A DNA stretch of 64,000 bases from Piliocolobus tephrosceles (GCF_002776525.5 NC_045435.1:122591071-122655070), one strand, 5' to 3'. Shown: positions 45,728 through 58,338, counted from the first letter of the stretch. The notes: a model not told the origin generated them from the letters alone. Program-made: numbers and translations.

Positions 45728-46527
45728 CATTTGTAGTCAATTTTTTTTCTTTAATGAGAATCTAAAAATGTTTAATACTTGGCTATCTCATCACACTGTT
45801 CGGGTGACTCCTTATTTTGCTATAAAAATTAGGGGAATTGGAAATACATTCTAGGTCCATGTATTTTTAGTCTTCCTGTAAGTCAAAAGATAATTCTGAT
45901 TTATAATAATATCCCACACACACAAAAGTGATTTTAAAAAGCCCAAATTGTATTCTCACAAATTAGACTAACTTTTTTTAAAAATAGATATTTTATTATG
46001 CAATCCAGACATTCAGTTCTAAGAAAATAAAACCATGGCATAATTTTAAATCTTCCAGATTTCTTCTTGATAACTAGACAAAGAAAGTAGGTGAAACAAA
46101 AAAGAAATTCAGAAATGAAAGATAGTGTAGAATTAACACAGAGCAAATACAGACTTCATAAAGCCTTGTTAGAAAAATAGAGACTAGAATAGAAAAATAT
46201 TGAAAAGTTCAAGATACAGAGAAAAGCATGACAATATTTCAAGAGAAAATGATAGAAGCAGAAGATGAAGTTATTCAGCACATGTTTAATTTGAGCTCCC
46301 ACAAAAGTACTCTATCTTCCCCCCAAAATCAAAAAATAAAGTTGAAAATATATAGACCTATGTCAAGAGAACCTTATTTCAGAAATATTCTCACTGATAG
46401 GGCATGCTATTTACCTGGAGAAATTGAATAATAATTATTGACACTGAGAACTATCATAGCAACACTATTAGACTACACAAAGAAAAAAAATTCTGAGAAC
46501 CTAGACATGAATACCTATTTTCTTTTC
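45727..46527. other. No gene or repeat recognised
   Basis: AT-rich DNA; frames at 45934-46146 (minus) and 46228-46431 (plus) lack domains. Confidence 0.5.
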
Positions 46528-46648
46528 TTTTTTTTTTTTTTTTAATTATACTTTAAGTTCTAGGGTACATGTGCATAACGTGCAGGTTTGTTACATATGT
46601 ATACTTGTGCCATGTTGGTGTGCTGCTGCACCCATCAACTCGTCAGCA
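46528..46648 (-). mobile_element. L1PA, very short 3' end
   Basis: A T tract (46528-46543) leads into the antisense L1 3' end AAGTTCTAGGGTACATGTGC and stops at ...CATCAACTCGTCA (46647), only about 100 bp into the element. It is followed by a repeat of GCACCCATCAA. Low divergence shows a recent, severely truncated insertion. Confidence 0.92.
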
Positions 46649-47522
46649 CCCATCAAACCTCTGAAGAGTAATATTGCATACCAAAGATACTGGTTACAAA
46701 CAGAAAGAAAATATGAATCAAGTATTTTTCTCTATCCAACCAAAAGAAATTTTAGTACAAAAAATAAATAAAGGCTAAAAGCATCTAAAACAAAATAACA
46801 AAAAATCCTCTTGCATTAATATATTCAGGCAGTGTTCCTGAGGAACAAAGAAAGAACTTCAAACAAACAAGATATTGAAGATTTTGCAACAGGTCATTTG
46901 TATACATTAAATATATTTAAATACAAAATTAAGATTAAAAATAGAGATAACTGCAATAGGATATTATGTAAATACAAATGATCTGATAATGTAAGAGTAT
47001 AGAACTGACAGATATTTGAAAATAAAAGACAGGGTGTATGTCAGATAGATGCAAAAAAAATTCATTTCATGCCAAAAAATTAAGTAGTTAAATTACACTT
47101 ATCACACTAAACAGGACAAAGAAAATATCCGAATTAAGATAATATTAGTGATAATATTTTAATAGAGTGAGAGAAGGTAAAAAGGATAAAAGGTTGTTTG
47201 CTAATCATATTTGCTCTTGTTTTAAGCAGGCAAGAAATCTTACTTACTAAATTCCAAAAATATACCAAAACAAACAAAAAAAAAATGATAAAGAAATAAA
47301 CCTCAAAGTATTTTTTTTTTGTTTGCATACGTAGTGGAATGAAACATTATGACAAAATTGAGATCAAACATCCATCTTATGTATATAAATATGTTAAATT
47401 TGTCTTTTAAATTACAATTTTTAAGATTTGTTAACAATGTAAAATTCAGCCATTCAGTGCAAAAATAAGAAGATAAAAAAATCAAACTAAATTATTTTGG
47501 GTGTTTAAAAATAAAAAAAAGC
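46649..47522. other. AT-rich DNA, possibly HAL1/L1M-derived
   Basis: Very A-rich on the plus strand, as in old HAL1/L1M coding regions, but no signature was firm enough for a call. No gene. Confidence 0.4.
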
Positions 47523-47640
47523 ACGGCTGAGCACAGTGTTTCATGCCTATAATACCCATACCTTGGGGTGCTCAGGCAGGATTGCTTGAGGCCAGTAGGT
47601 CTCGATTATCCTAGGAAACATAGTGAGACTTACATCTATT
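47523..47640 (+). mobile_element. Alu monomer / AluJ fragment
   Basis: GGCTGAGCACAGTGTTTCATG, CCTATAATACCCATACCTTGG, ATTGCTTGAGGCCAGTAGG and ACATAGTGAGACTTACAT form a strongly decayed left Alu arm. Old FLAM or AluJ. Confidence 0.7.
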
Positions 47641-47689
47641 TTTTTTTAACAAAAAAACAGTAAATAAGTAAATTTTAGAAAAACATTGG

Positions 47690-48540
47690 GAATGATAAAC
47701 TTGACAAATGCAAATAAAAGAAAAATGATCCATAATCTTCATATCTAAAAAAATAGAATTTATGCCAAAAATAAGAGAAAAAGAACTACTTCATACTCTC
47801 TAAATGTCCCATAAAAATATAAGAATTATTATCTGTGCATAATAACCTGCAGCAACTTTGCAAATCAGAAATTATAGCAGATAAAATAATTGACAAAATC
47901 ATCCTAAAAAGAGAAACTATAATAATTTGATATGACAACCAAATGTTAATGTCCTTAATATAGAAAGAGCTCCTACAAAATAAAAAAAGACATATACCAA
48001 TGTTATGATAGGAAAAATATATAAATTCAATATATAGGAAAAGAAATGCAAACATCTCTGAATATGTAAGGAGGTGCTTAATCTCACTCTTAAGGAGATA
48101 TATAACACTACAGTAACACTATTTCTCACCTATCATACTACAAAAAAACCAAAAACTTAAGTAGAAAATAGTTTTTAAATGTTTACAGAAATGGCATACT
48201 ATTGGTGGTAATATAAAATCGTGTAAATTTTTTGAAGAGAAATTTGACACTATTTAGCAAATCACATATCCACTTACTCCTTGACTTGTTTGTAGGAATC
48301 TAAACATACTCATACAAAGCTAATTGAAATGCACAAAATTTCTTCATTATTGGTGTCATTATTAGTAATAGCAAATATTAGAAATAATTCAAATATTCAT
48401 TAAGAAATTGATTGAAATAACAATGACACATTTATAAATGAGTTACTATATGCGCATGAAAGGAAATTGAAAATATATCTATGTAGTGATATGGAGAGTT
48501 TTCCAAAACATACTGTGAAATGACAACATCTCTCTTACTA
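47690..48540 (+). mobile_element. HAL1/L1M-like LINE fragment
   Basis: Sense sequence with AAATGCAAACATCTCTG, TATTTCTCACCTATCATACTAC, AAATGGCATACTATTGGTGG, ATTTGACACTATTTAGC, TATTGGTGTCATTATTAGTA and GTAGTGATATGGAGAG, in the order of the C-terminal and 3' region of old L1M/HAL1 elements. Decayed without an open frame. Confidence 0.6.
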
Positions 48541-48899
48541 CATGTGGATAGTTACAGATGACTGAGATAGACAGACGACTGAGATAGACAAATGACAGAT
48601 ATCAGAAGTTCCTTTTTTGTCATAGAAGGAGTCTATCTAATGCTTCCAACTTCCAGGGGATGGTCTGATGCTGTACCTGTCCCATTGTTAAAGCCTCCTT
48701 CCTCTGCAGCTGAAGTGACTTCCAGAAGATGTAAAGGGATTGTATTCTTTTTTCCCTACTCTTCAATTTTCTTTCTTTCCCATTTTGAGAGCCAGACATT
48801 AAAAGCTAGAATATGAAAAAGTAAGTTTATATATAAGGAAAAGTAGAAATGACCACACATGTCCAGGGAAACACAAGGCTCAAAAGAAATGGGAAGACC
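48541..48899. other. No firm feature
   Basis: Spacer between two old LINE pieces; GACTGAGATAGACAGAC-type short tandem words occur at 48557-48596. The 74-codon frame at 48592-48816 has no domain. Confidence 0.45.
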
Positions 48900-50065
48900 T
48901 TAAGTTTACACTTCAAGCTGATACTTGGCATAGGCACAGCTCACAAGAAGCAAAAAATAAAAAAACAATAAACAAAAGTCATAACCAAAATAACCCCAAA
49001 GCCTACCCTTGGTAATGGAAGAATCTGATTTCCAGAGTTACAAATTATCAGATTTATGTTTCTAATCTTCAACAAAAGAAATCACAAGAATGTCAAAGAA
49101 GAATAAATGTACTGCCCATTCAAAAGAAAAATAAATAAATAAACTGACAAGAACTGTTCATGAGAAGGACTTGTTGACATATCTATTAAACAAAGATTTT
49201 AAAGCAATCTTTCAAAAGATGCCCAAAGTACTAAAGAAACATGTTTCAAAAGTTAAGAAAATGATACATGAACAAAATATAATAATAAAGAGAAAAAACT
49301 AAAAAAAGGAATTTTTTCATCTGAAAAGTACAGTAACTACAACAAAAAATTAGACAAATTCAAAGGCAAATATGAGAAAGCAAAATAAAGAATAGGAATA
49401 AATAATGAACTTTACAATAGGTCAGTGGAAACTATTGAGCCTGAGGAGCAGAAAGAAAAAAACAATTTGAAGAAAATTGAACAGATCCTAAAGAACCTAT
49501 GGGACACCATCAAGCTGACTAACATATGATTGTGGAATTTCTAGAAGGAGAAGCTAGATAAAAGAAAGGCACAGAGAGACTATCTGAAAATGTAAACACT
49601 GAAAACTTCCCAGATTTGATGAAAGACCTGAAAAAACGTCCAAGAGATGCAGCATATGCCAACTAACATGAACTCAAAGAGGCACACATCAAGTCACATT
49701 GTAATCAAACTTCTGAAAGACAAAGACATTCTTGAAGGCAGCAAGAGAGAAGTGACATGTCACATACAAGAAATCCATTAAAATATTATAAGCGTATTTT
49801 TTATCAGAAACTTTGGATGCCAGAAGGCAGTGGGCCAACATGTTCGAAGTGCAAATAATAAAACTATCAACCAAGAATATCCTATGTTCCACAAAATTAT
49901 CCTTTGAAAATAAGGCAGAGATTACAACTTTCTCAGACAAACAGAAGCTGTAGAAGTTCATTACTATTAGACCTGTCCTGAAAGAAAAATTCAAGTGAGT
50001 TTTACAGAATGAACTGAAAGGGGAAAAAGGACAGTGGTATAGCCAACAAGTAATCTCTGTCTTGG
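48900..50065 (+). mobile_element. L1M-type LINE, 5'UTR/ORF1 region
   Basis: Sense sequence matching older L1 ORF1: TTTGAAGAAAATTGAACAGA, CCTATGGGACACCATCAAGC, TTCCCAGATTTGATGAAAGAC, CATTGTAATCAAACTTCTG, GGATGCCAGAAGGCAGTGGG and TTTCTCAGACAAACAGAAGC. The coiled-coil and RNA-binding parts of ORF1 can be traced, but stops are frequent. The older piece at 2660-3645 is the same region in the other orientation. Confidence 0.75.
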
Positions 50066-50085
50066 AAATATAAAAGCACTTATAG

Positions 50086-50133
50086 CACTACATAAAGAAC
50101 AGTAATTAATCACACTACATAAAGAACAGTAAT
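50086..50133. repeat. Two-unit tandem duplication, 27-bp period
   Basis: CACTACATAAAGAACAGTAAT occurs at 50086-50106 and again at 50113-50133 without change. Confidence 0.95.
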
Positions 50134-50201
50134 GATTAAATGAGACATCTCAAAGTGCTTCTAGCACGCCGTAAAGTACTTTACTATTACATCATGACAA
50201 T

Positions 50202-50505
50202 ATTTTTTGTTTGTTTTTGTTTTTGAGAGGGAGCTTTGATCTTGTTGCCCAGGCTGGAGTACAATAGTGTGATCTCAGCTCACTGTGACCTCCTCCTCCC
50301 AGATTCAAGTGATTCCCCTGCCTCAGCCTCCCGAGTAGCTGGGATTATAGGGGCCCACCACCATGCGTGGCTAATTTTTGTATTTTTAATAGACATGGGG
50401 TTTCACCATGTTGGCCAGACTGGTCTCGAACTCCTGACCTCATGATCTGCCTGCCTCGGCCTCCCAAAGTGCTGGGATTACAGGCATGAGCCACTGTGCC
50501 TGGCC
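50202..50505 (-). mobile_element. AluS
   Basis: Antisense Alu with target-site duplication CATGACAAT at 50193-50201 and 50506-50514. The 3' tail contains TTTTTTGTTTGTTTTTG, an A-tail with G changes read from the other strand. Moderate divergence. Confidence 0.94.
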
Positions 50506-50514
50506 CATGACAAT

Positions 50515-51531
50515 CTTTTTTCTCTCTGTATTTAACTATTTACCATTTCATATTGTTGGCATCATAACAATACTTCAAAATTAGATTTAATTACCTAATA
50601 ACATATTGTAAGAATATCTATAGATTTATAAATATATTTAAGAATATTACTTAAAGAGACTTTACTTTTTAGAAGAGTTTTAGGTTTATAAGAACATAAT
50701 TTTGTGGCTCTATAAAAGTCATGTGTAAAAAAAAATTATCTAATTATATAATTCAGACCCCTAAAGTAGCAAATTACAGCTCTTTACTTTTTTCTCCATC
50801 ATAAACAACCGTATGATAAATATTCTAAAACAAGTATTTCTGTGATTTTCTCGGTTTCATTCTTAATAGAATAAACATATACATATGGTATGCCTTGGTC
50901 AAAAGTTTTGGCATTAAGTTTGTTTTGAATTTTTTGTCAAATATTGTTTCAAAAAAAAATCTATGCTTACACTTATAGTATCATCCTTTTTTATCTCTCC
51001 AAATTAGTTGCTGAATATTGATCATTTAGATACGCTTTTGTATATTTATGGGTCACTGGTATTTCTTTTTAGTAACATACTTTTGGGGTGCTTCACCTCT
51101 TTACTTTGTGAAAGATATTTAACTTATAAGTACCATTATACTGAAAGTTTAGATCTTATACTATTTGTTAATTATAAGTAATTGATTATCATTTTGAAGA
51201 TTTTTCATAAAGTTGAAGAGACAACAAATTAATATTCATTTGTACATATTTAATCATCATTTAGTGCATAGAGTTACTTTTAACATATATGATAAAATTT
51301 TTAATGTAATAATTCTACTTGATAAGCATTTATTTTTAAATATATAAATATGTATTTCCAGCTTTGTATAAAGAAAAAGTAGGCACAATTTTACAAGAAT
51401 TCAGATTCAGTAAACACTGAGGGAATGCTTGACTTTGACTTCCTTGGGGACTTTAATAAAACACACTAGATATCAGAAATTGCATGTTTATAAAGCTGAT
51501 AATCTTACCTTTCTAAGTGGGTTTTGTATGC
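50515..51531. other. No gene or repeat recognised
   Basis: AT-rich DNA between two Alus. Confidence 0.5.
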
Positions 51532-51760
51532 TTTTTTTAAAAAAAAACAGAGTCTCACTCTGTTGCCAGGCTGGAGTGCAGTGGCTCGATCTCGGCTCAC
51601 TGCAACCTCCAGCAATTCTCCTACCTCAGCCTCCTGAGTATCTGGGACTACAGGTGCATGTCACCACACCCGGTTAGTTTTTGTATTTTTAGTAGAAGAA
51701 GGGTTTCACCATGTTGGCCAGGATGCTCTCGGTCTCTTGACTTCGTGAACCGCCTGCCTC
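51532..51760 (-). mobile_element. AluS, 5'-truncated with internal deletion
   Basis: Antisense Alu from AACAGAGTCTCACTCTG to GTGAACCGCCTGCCTC. About 50 bases that would normally follow (Alu 5' end) are missing, and about 25 bp are deleted at CAACCTCCAGCAATTCTCC. Confidence 0.9.
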
Positions 51761-52673
51761 TGGTGAAAATATTCATGGCTCTAGAGGAGAAAAAGGTCAG
51801 TGGTATAGCCAACAAACAATATCCGTCTTGTAAATATAAATAAACATAATGAGTATTTCAAACAATCGACAAGTAAGACAGAAATGAAGTCCCAGTTTGT
51901 ACAAATTAAAATCTTGATGCCTGAAGTGATACAACTAGAAGCACCACCACCACATTAGTATTTGAAACCAAAAAGCATTTTTTAAAGCAAAAATTATTCA
52001 GCAGAAATTTAATTTCAAGAAACATTTCAAATAACCCTCTAACTGAGAAAAACAAGAGTTTGATTACTTATCATGCCAATAATTAGTTTAATTAATCATC
52101 CCAGTCTATTTGGTTAAACCTGAATTGTTCTTTTTCTTTGAATTTTATTTTAAAGTATACCTTAAGATTGACTGTCAAACTCATTTTATGGACTGATCTA
52201 AAAATATGTATTTAATATAGAAGTAGTGTATCTCTTCTACATTTTTAGTGAATACATTTGTTTTCAATTTAAAAACTGTAATCACCTTTTCCTATGCTAG
52301 TGTTGTCTTTATAAATTATTCACAGCTTCTTCCAATAAGTCTCACAATTGGCATAGCCATTTGTTAACTCCTAGAAATTGGTGAGTCTTGGAAATTAAAG
52401 CATATGATACAAATGAAAGGGATCAGTCAATAAAATCCTATCAAAACGATCAGGCTTATTGATTATCTCTCTAGATAAGAAAGGTGGATTAATTCCTACC
52501 TAGATGTGCCTTCACTTGTCTACTGGGGTTCTGTGGCGCACTAGTCCGTGGACTAGTAAGTGTCATACAATAAACTTCTTCATCTTTACGAAAATGTTCT
52601 ATAGTTTTATTTTCCAGTGTGGTAGTTTCTAGACACATGGGAGTATTGAGTGTTAGAAACACAGTTAGTGAGG
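51761..52673. other. No gene; short piece related to 50010-50065
   Basis: The segment 51785-51840 (AAAAAGGTCAGTGGTATAGC...) resembles 50021-50073 in about 43 of 50 positions, so it may be a second fragment of the same old L1M. The rest is unassigned. An 18-bp palindrome lies at 52540-52557. Confidence 0.5.
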
Positions 52674-52985
52674 CTGGGTGCAGTGACAAATGACTATATT
52701 CCCAGAACTCTGGGAGGCCAAGGTGGGAGGATTGCTTAAGTCCAGGAGTTCAAGATCAGCCTTGGCAATATAGTGAGACCTCTACAAAAAATTTAAAATA
52801 ATAATAATAAGAAAAACTAGCCAGCTGTTGTGATGTGTTCCTGTAGTCTCAGCTACTCAGGAGATTGAGGTGGGAGGTTCCGTTGAGCCCAGGAGGTCAA
52901 GAATGCATTGAGCAGAGGCACCACTGCACTCCAGCCTGGGCGACAGAGAGAGAGAGAGAGACCCTATCTCAAAAAAGAGGGGGAA
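52674..52985 (+). mobile_element. AluJ
   Basis: Sense Alu with GGCTGGGTGCAGTGACAAATG, GGAGGCCAAGGTGGGAGG, TTGCTTAAGTCCAGGAG and CACTGCACTCCAGCCTGGGC. The expanded linker (AATAATAATAAGAAAAAC) and many changes indicate AluJ, the oldest Alu group. A GAGAGAGAGAGAG run is near the tail. Confidence 0.9.
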
Positions 52986-53014
52986 AAAAAGAAAATGTGG
53001 CTAGTAAGACTGAT

Positions 53015-53061
53015 CATCATATATATATATGATATATATATGTGATATACATATATATATA
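53015..53061. repeat. (TA)n-rich simple repeat
   Basis: Alternating AT runs with GATATATATATGTG interruptions, next to the 3' end of the following L1; probably derived from that element's tail. Confidence 0.85.
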
Positions 53062-53838
53062 TTTCAGAGTTACATGTGCAGGCAAGTTTGTTACATAGAT
53101 ACACTTGTGCCATCAGGATTTCATCACCCATTTATTAAGTCTCGTAGCCATCACTTATTTTTTCTGGATCCTCTCCCTCCTCCCACCTTCTACCCTCTGA
53201 AAGTACCCACTGTGTATTGTTCTCTTCTATGTGTCCTCATTATTGAGCTCCCACTTATAAGTGAGATCATGAATAATTGGTTTTCTTTTCCTGTGTTAGT
53301 TTGTTAAGCATAATGGCCTACAGCTTCATCTATATTGCTTCAAAGGACATAATCTATCATTTTATGACTGCATATTCTATGGTGTATATACATCACAGTT
53401 TCTTTATTCAGTCTACCATTGATGGACATTTAGGGTGCCTTCATGTCTTTGTTACTGTAAAAAGTGCTGCAATGAACATATGCATGCTTTGTAATAGAAT
53501 GATTTTTATTCCTTTGTATGTATACCCAGTAATAGGTTTGCTGGGTTGATTGATAGTTCTGGTTTTATGTATTTGAAGAATCACCACACTGTTCTCCACA
53601 ATGGTTGAAGTAATTTACAATTTTACCGACAGTTTATAAGTGTCCTCTTTCTCTGTGACCTCACAACACCTGTTATTTTTTTACTTTTTAATGGCCATTC
53701 TGACTGGTGTGAGATGGTATCTCATAGTGGTTTTGATTTGCATTTCTCTAATGATCAGTGATGTTGAGCATTTTTTAATAGGATTGTTCCCCACATGTAT
53801 GTCTTTTTATGAAAAGTGTCTGTTCATGTCCTTTGCCC

Positions 53839-53871
<33 letters not shown>

Positions 53872-55190
53872 AGACCGAGTCTTGTTCTGTCACCCAGGCT
53901 GGAGTGCAGTGGCACCACCTTGGCTCACTGCAACTTCCATCTCCCAGGTTCACGTCATTCTCCTGCCTCAGCCTCCCAAGTAGCTGGGACTACAGGTGCC
54001 CACCACCACACTTGCCTAATTTTTTGTATTTTTAGTGGAGACAAGTTTTCACCATGTTAGCCAGGATGGTGTCGATCTCCTGATCTTGTGATCCGTCCGC
54101 CTTGGTCTCCCAAAGTGCTGGGATTACAAGCATGAGTCACTGTGCTGTATTGCCTACTTTTTAACGGGATTGTTTGATTTTTTATTCCAAATGTGTTTAA
54201 GTTCCTTGCAGACACTGGATAGTAGATTGTTATCAGATGCTAGTTTACAAAACTTTTCTTCCATTTTGTCGGTTGTCCATTTGTTCATAGTTTCCTTTGT
54301 TATGCAGAAGCTCTTTAGTTTAATTAAATCCCATTTGTCAATTTTTGCTTTTTTTGCAATTGCTCCTGGAATGTTCATCATGAAATTTTTACCCATTTGT
54401 ATGTTCAACATGGTATTGCCTAGGTTGTCATCCAGGGTTTTTATAGTTTTGGGTTTTACATTTAAGTCTTCATTCCATCTTGAGTTAATTTTTGCCTATG
54501 GTATAAGGAAGGGGTACAGTCTCAATCCTTTGCATATGACTTGCCAGTTATTCCAGCATCATTTATTGAATTGGGAGTTCTTTTCTCGTTGCTTGTTTTT
54601 GTCAGCTTTGTCAAAGAACAGATGGTTTTAGGTGTGTGACCTTATTTCTGGGCTCTCGATTCTGTTACATTAGTCTATATGACTGTGTTTCTACCAGTGC
54701 CATGCTGTTTTGGTTACTGTAACTCTATAGTAGAATTTGAAATCAGGTAACCTGATGCCTCCAGCTTTGTTCTTTTAGATTAGGATTGCCTTGGTTGTTC
54801 AGCTCATTTTTGTTCCATGTGAATTTTAAAATAGAGTTTTTTTCAGTCCTCTGAGGAATGTCATTGGTTGTTTGATAAGGATAACATTGAATCTTCAAAT
54901 TCTTTTAAGCAGTTTGGGCATTTCAACAATATTGATTCTTCTTATCATGATCATAGAATGTTTTTCCATTTGTTTTGTTTTTCCATTTGATTTTTTGAGC
55001 AGTTTTTTAGTTCTCCTTGTAGACATCTTTCATCTCCCTGCTTAGCTATATTCCTGGGTATTTATTTCTTTCTGTGTTAATTGTGAATGGTATTGAATTC
55101 CTGATTTGGCTCTTGACTTGATTGTTGTTTGTGTATAGGAATGCTACTCATTTTTGTGCATTGATTTTGTTGATAAACTAATTTTTAAAT
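53062..55190 (-). mobile_element. L1 (PA/PB-type), 5'-truncated, split by an Alu
   Basis: Antisense 3'UTR (GTTACATGTGCAGGCAAG at 53069) and ORF2 C-terminal region to 53840, resuming at about 54148 after the Alu. Landmarks include CCATTGATGGACATTTAGGG, GGTATCTCATAGTGGTTTTG, GTCAATTTTTGCTTTTTTTGC and ATTCTTCTTATCATGATC. The minus-strand frame at 54154-54411 keeps AKIDKWDLIKLKSF. About 1.8 kb of L1 sequence without the Alu. Ends near 55190. Confidence 0.88.
53841..54147 (-). mobile_element. AluS/AluY in an L1
   Basis: Antisense Alu with a 30-nt T tract (53841-53870). Flanking sequences CTTTGCCCAC (53831-53840) and TATTGCCTAC (54148-54157) are an imperfect target-site duplication. Intermediate divergence. 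Younger than the host L1. Confidence 0.92.
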
Positions 55191-57544
55191 TTTATTTTAT
55201 ATTAATTAATTTACATTGAAATAGCCTATTTTAGGGTAGCATAAAAAACTGAGCCTGAGACAATGGTTTGCAAGGAGTTAGTTTGTTTGCTAATGTTATA
55301 CCAGGGAGTAAGGATGAGGGAAAAGAAAAATGAGATGAAGAAGAAAAGTTTAATATACGAATGCCTTATCAAGTTGGCCACAGATTATAGCAATTCATGT
55401 ACAGTTTTTTCAGGACATCTGAGGAGCTTTCTGACATATATTTCAAAACAGTCCACTCAGAAGATTAAAGGGACAAGCATTTGTCCTTTGCTCTTATTCT
55501 CCATTGATCCAGAAATTCACAGGCATTGATTTCTCCACAGTTTGAGGTTTTGTGTGCATAAGGGCTAAGTGGGTTTACTGGGCACATCTCTCTCAGGTGC
55601 ACAGAAAAATTACATAATAAGGAGGAAAGTGATGGATATAGGCCCCAGATGAGATGCTTTTATGAAGTTGGCGCAAGCCTATGAGGACCTGGTCACCACA
55701 GCACTGGCCTGACAGGAGCTAGAGAGCTAGTTGAAAAGAGTCCTATGCAAAATTATAAATGTTTTAAGTAAGTGCATAAAGCAGGAATGGTCTCTGACCT
55801 TGTCAAAATTATAATAAAGTGAAGTAGATAAAAAAGTTAGAAGATAATCAGAAATTTTGATGAGTGCTTTTGAGGGAATAAACAAGGTATACGGATAGAG
55901 CACAGTACAAAGAGAGTTAATTCTGCAGAGTGATCAGTGAAAGCCTCTCTAAAAAAGATGCTATTAAAGCTGAAACACGTTGGATGAGGAGGAAGCCACA
56001 GAGAAAAAGCTGTGCAATCAATCAGGAAAAATATGAAGAAAATCACATATTAAAAATATTCCCTTTTTAGTGTTTTCCCAAAAAGAAATCCTCAACCCAC
56101 ACAACAAATGGAAGATGAGTCATGATAGTCAACCTATCAACTCAACTGATAGTGTCACCAAAAAGAAAGATCCTTGATAGATTTATACAGTTATTAAATC
56201 TAGACTCATGTTCTGCTTTTCAATGGTAGGCAATAACAGGGAACTTGTTTTCTCTAAATGAAAATATATAAACTTATAAGTGAAAAATAAAAAGTAGTTG
56301 AAGGCATAATTTTTGCTTTCAACATTGGTAGCAGCAAGCGTGTTTAAAATAGTAAATTGTTCACTGGAAAACAACAACAAAACATAAAAGAAGAGAAAAA
56401 AAGACATTTTAAAGAAAAACAGTCAATAAATTTATCTATATATTAGAGAAATCAAACTGGGGGGATCCCTTTTGATCACTGATACATGAAAATTTGACAG
56501 ATTTCAAAATAGAATCTGACAACACTGAAACAACATTGCTAAATTTTGGTGACTAAATTAATTTGATTTTCCTTGAGAGTGTAGATTAACTTTGTTTTCT
56601 AATATCTCAGTGTGGGGAATATAATGCACTTACTTGAGGAAATTGAAGCGAAGGTAGAAAACAGAATGTTTGAGCCAAGCCAATTAACCACCACTTGCTA
56701 AATAATAAATCATAGATTTAGACTTTAATTTCTTAAACTATGTTTTATGGGACCCCAGGTTCTTCCCTGGGAACCTCAAACCCTTAGAATATTTTATTTT
56801 GCAGGAAGAGTTGTCTTTAACTGTTTCCATACAATTATTTACTTAACATTTAAATTTCAATCAAATGTATTCCTCCAAATTTAATTTGCACTCTCAGTTT
56901 TATTCTATTTTATTCTATAGTGGTCACCTTTTAGTAAACATAATTACTATGAAAAAGTATGGTTATTTATTTATATAATCCTCACAACTTCATTTAGTAG
57001 ACACTAGTTTTACAGAAGAGTGAAAATGAGGCTTAGAGATGTCAAGAAACCTCTCTATCTTGTTTTCTTGTGTCCTTTAGAGACTATAGCAGTGTCTGAC
57101 ACAAAACAAGAGCTGAAAAAGAACTGTTGTCAGTAACTTGTTGACTAATCAACTCGCTTTTTGTCGTTTTGTAAATTTTAAAGAGAAACTCTTGACTTTA
57201 GCTCCCTCCCACATTACACCCAAAATAGAATCTATGTCTTGACTATTCTTCACCTTCTAATAGTTTAGTCGTGCCCTGAATAAACATTGATTTCTTCAAA
57301 CCAAAAACTTCCAAAGCACTCTTCTATATTTCCTGTTTTTATGCCATATATCTTATCTATCATGTCTTCAGTAGTTTCTTCTTCTAAAATACATTTAAAA
57401 TCTGTTTCTTTTCCAACTCTATTGCCACCACTGTCCAAGTCAACATCTTTATCCTCAAACAGTATTAATAATCTTCCATGATCACATTCCTTCAAAATCG
57501 ACTCCTACCAATTCTCCAAACATCTATCAGGATATTCTTTTATG
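55191..57544. other. Intergenic, no gene recognised; MIR patch
   Basis: A MIR-like patch lies at about 56950-57060 (TATAATCCTCACAACTTC, TTTTACAGAAGAGTGAAAATGAGG, AGAGATGTCAAGAAAC). The part 55750-56040 includes GTGAAAGCCTCTCTAAAAAAG and resembles an ancient mammalian repeat that I cannot name; 55245-55740 is unassigned. Frames at 57265-57495 (minus) and 57287-57481 (plus) overlap each other and have no recognised domain. Confidence 0.5.
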
Positions 57545-57561
57545 AAATAGTGAAAAGATCT

Positions 57562-58338
57562 CATTGTGGTTTTGATTTGCATTTCTCTGATGGCCAGTCC
57601 CACCAGTTAGAATGGCAATCATTAAAAAGTCAGGAAAAAACAGGTGCTGGAGAGGATGTGGAGAAATAGGAACACTTTTACACTGTTGATGGGATTGTAA
57701 AGTAGTTCAACCATTGTGGAAAAGAGTATGGCGATTCCTCAAGGATCTAGAACTAGAAATACCATATGACCCAGCCATCACGTTACTGGGTATATACCCA
57801 AAGGATTATAAATCATGCTGCTATAAAGACACATGCACACGTATGTTTATTGCGGCACTATTCACAATAGCAAAGACTTGGAATCAACCCAAATGTCCAT
57901 CAGTGACAGACTGGATTAAGAAAATGTGGCACATATACACCATGGAACACTATGCAGCCACAAAAAAGGATGAGTTCGTGTCTTTGTAGGGACATGGATG
58001 CAGCTGGAAACCATCATTCTCAGCAAACTATCATAAGAACAGAAAACCAAACACCACATGTTCTCATTCATAGGTGGGAATTGAACAATTGGATCACTTG
58101 GACATGGGAAGGGCAACATCACACACTGGGGCCTATTATGAGGAGCGGGGAGTGGGGAGGGATGGCATTGGGAGTTATAACTGATGTAAATAACGAGTTG
58201 ATGGGTGCAGCACACCAACATGGCACATGTATACATATGTAACAAACCTGCACGTTGTGCACATGTACCCTAGAACTTAAAGTATAATTTTTTAAAAAAA
58301 GAAAAATAAATAAATAAAAATAAATAAATAAATAAATA
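57562..58338 (+). mobile_element. L1PA insertion with 5' inversion
   Basis: A perfect 17-bp target-site duplication AAATAGTGAAAAGATCT bounds the element (57545-57561 and 58339-58355). The first 37 bp (57562-57598) are L1 ORF2 sequence in antisense (CATTGTGGTTTTGATTTGC), then the rest (57599-58338) runs in sense from CACCAGTTAGAATGGCAATC to the 3'UTR and an (AAAT)n tail. This is the twin-priming pattern. ORF2 C-terminal frame 57714-57989 ends early because of a 1-nt deletion at TGTCTTTGTAG. Low divergence; a fairly young insertion. Confidence 0.95.

Noticed and set aside
52540..52557. 18-bp palindrome ACTAGTCCGTGGACTAGT
   Set aside because: Short, single and without further context; expected occasionally in 64 kb.
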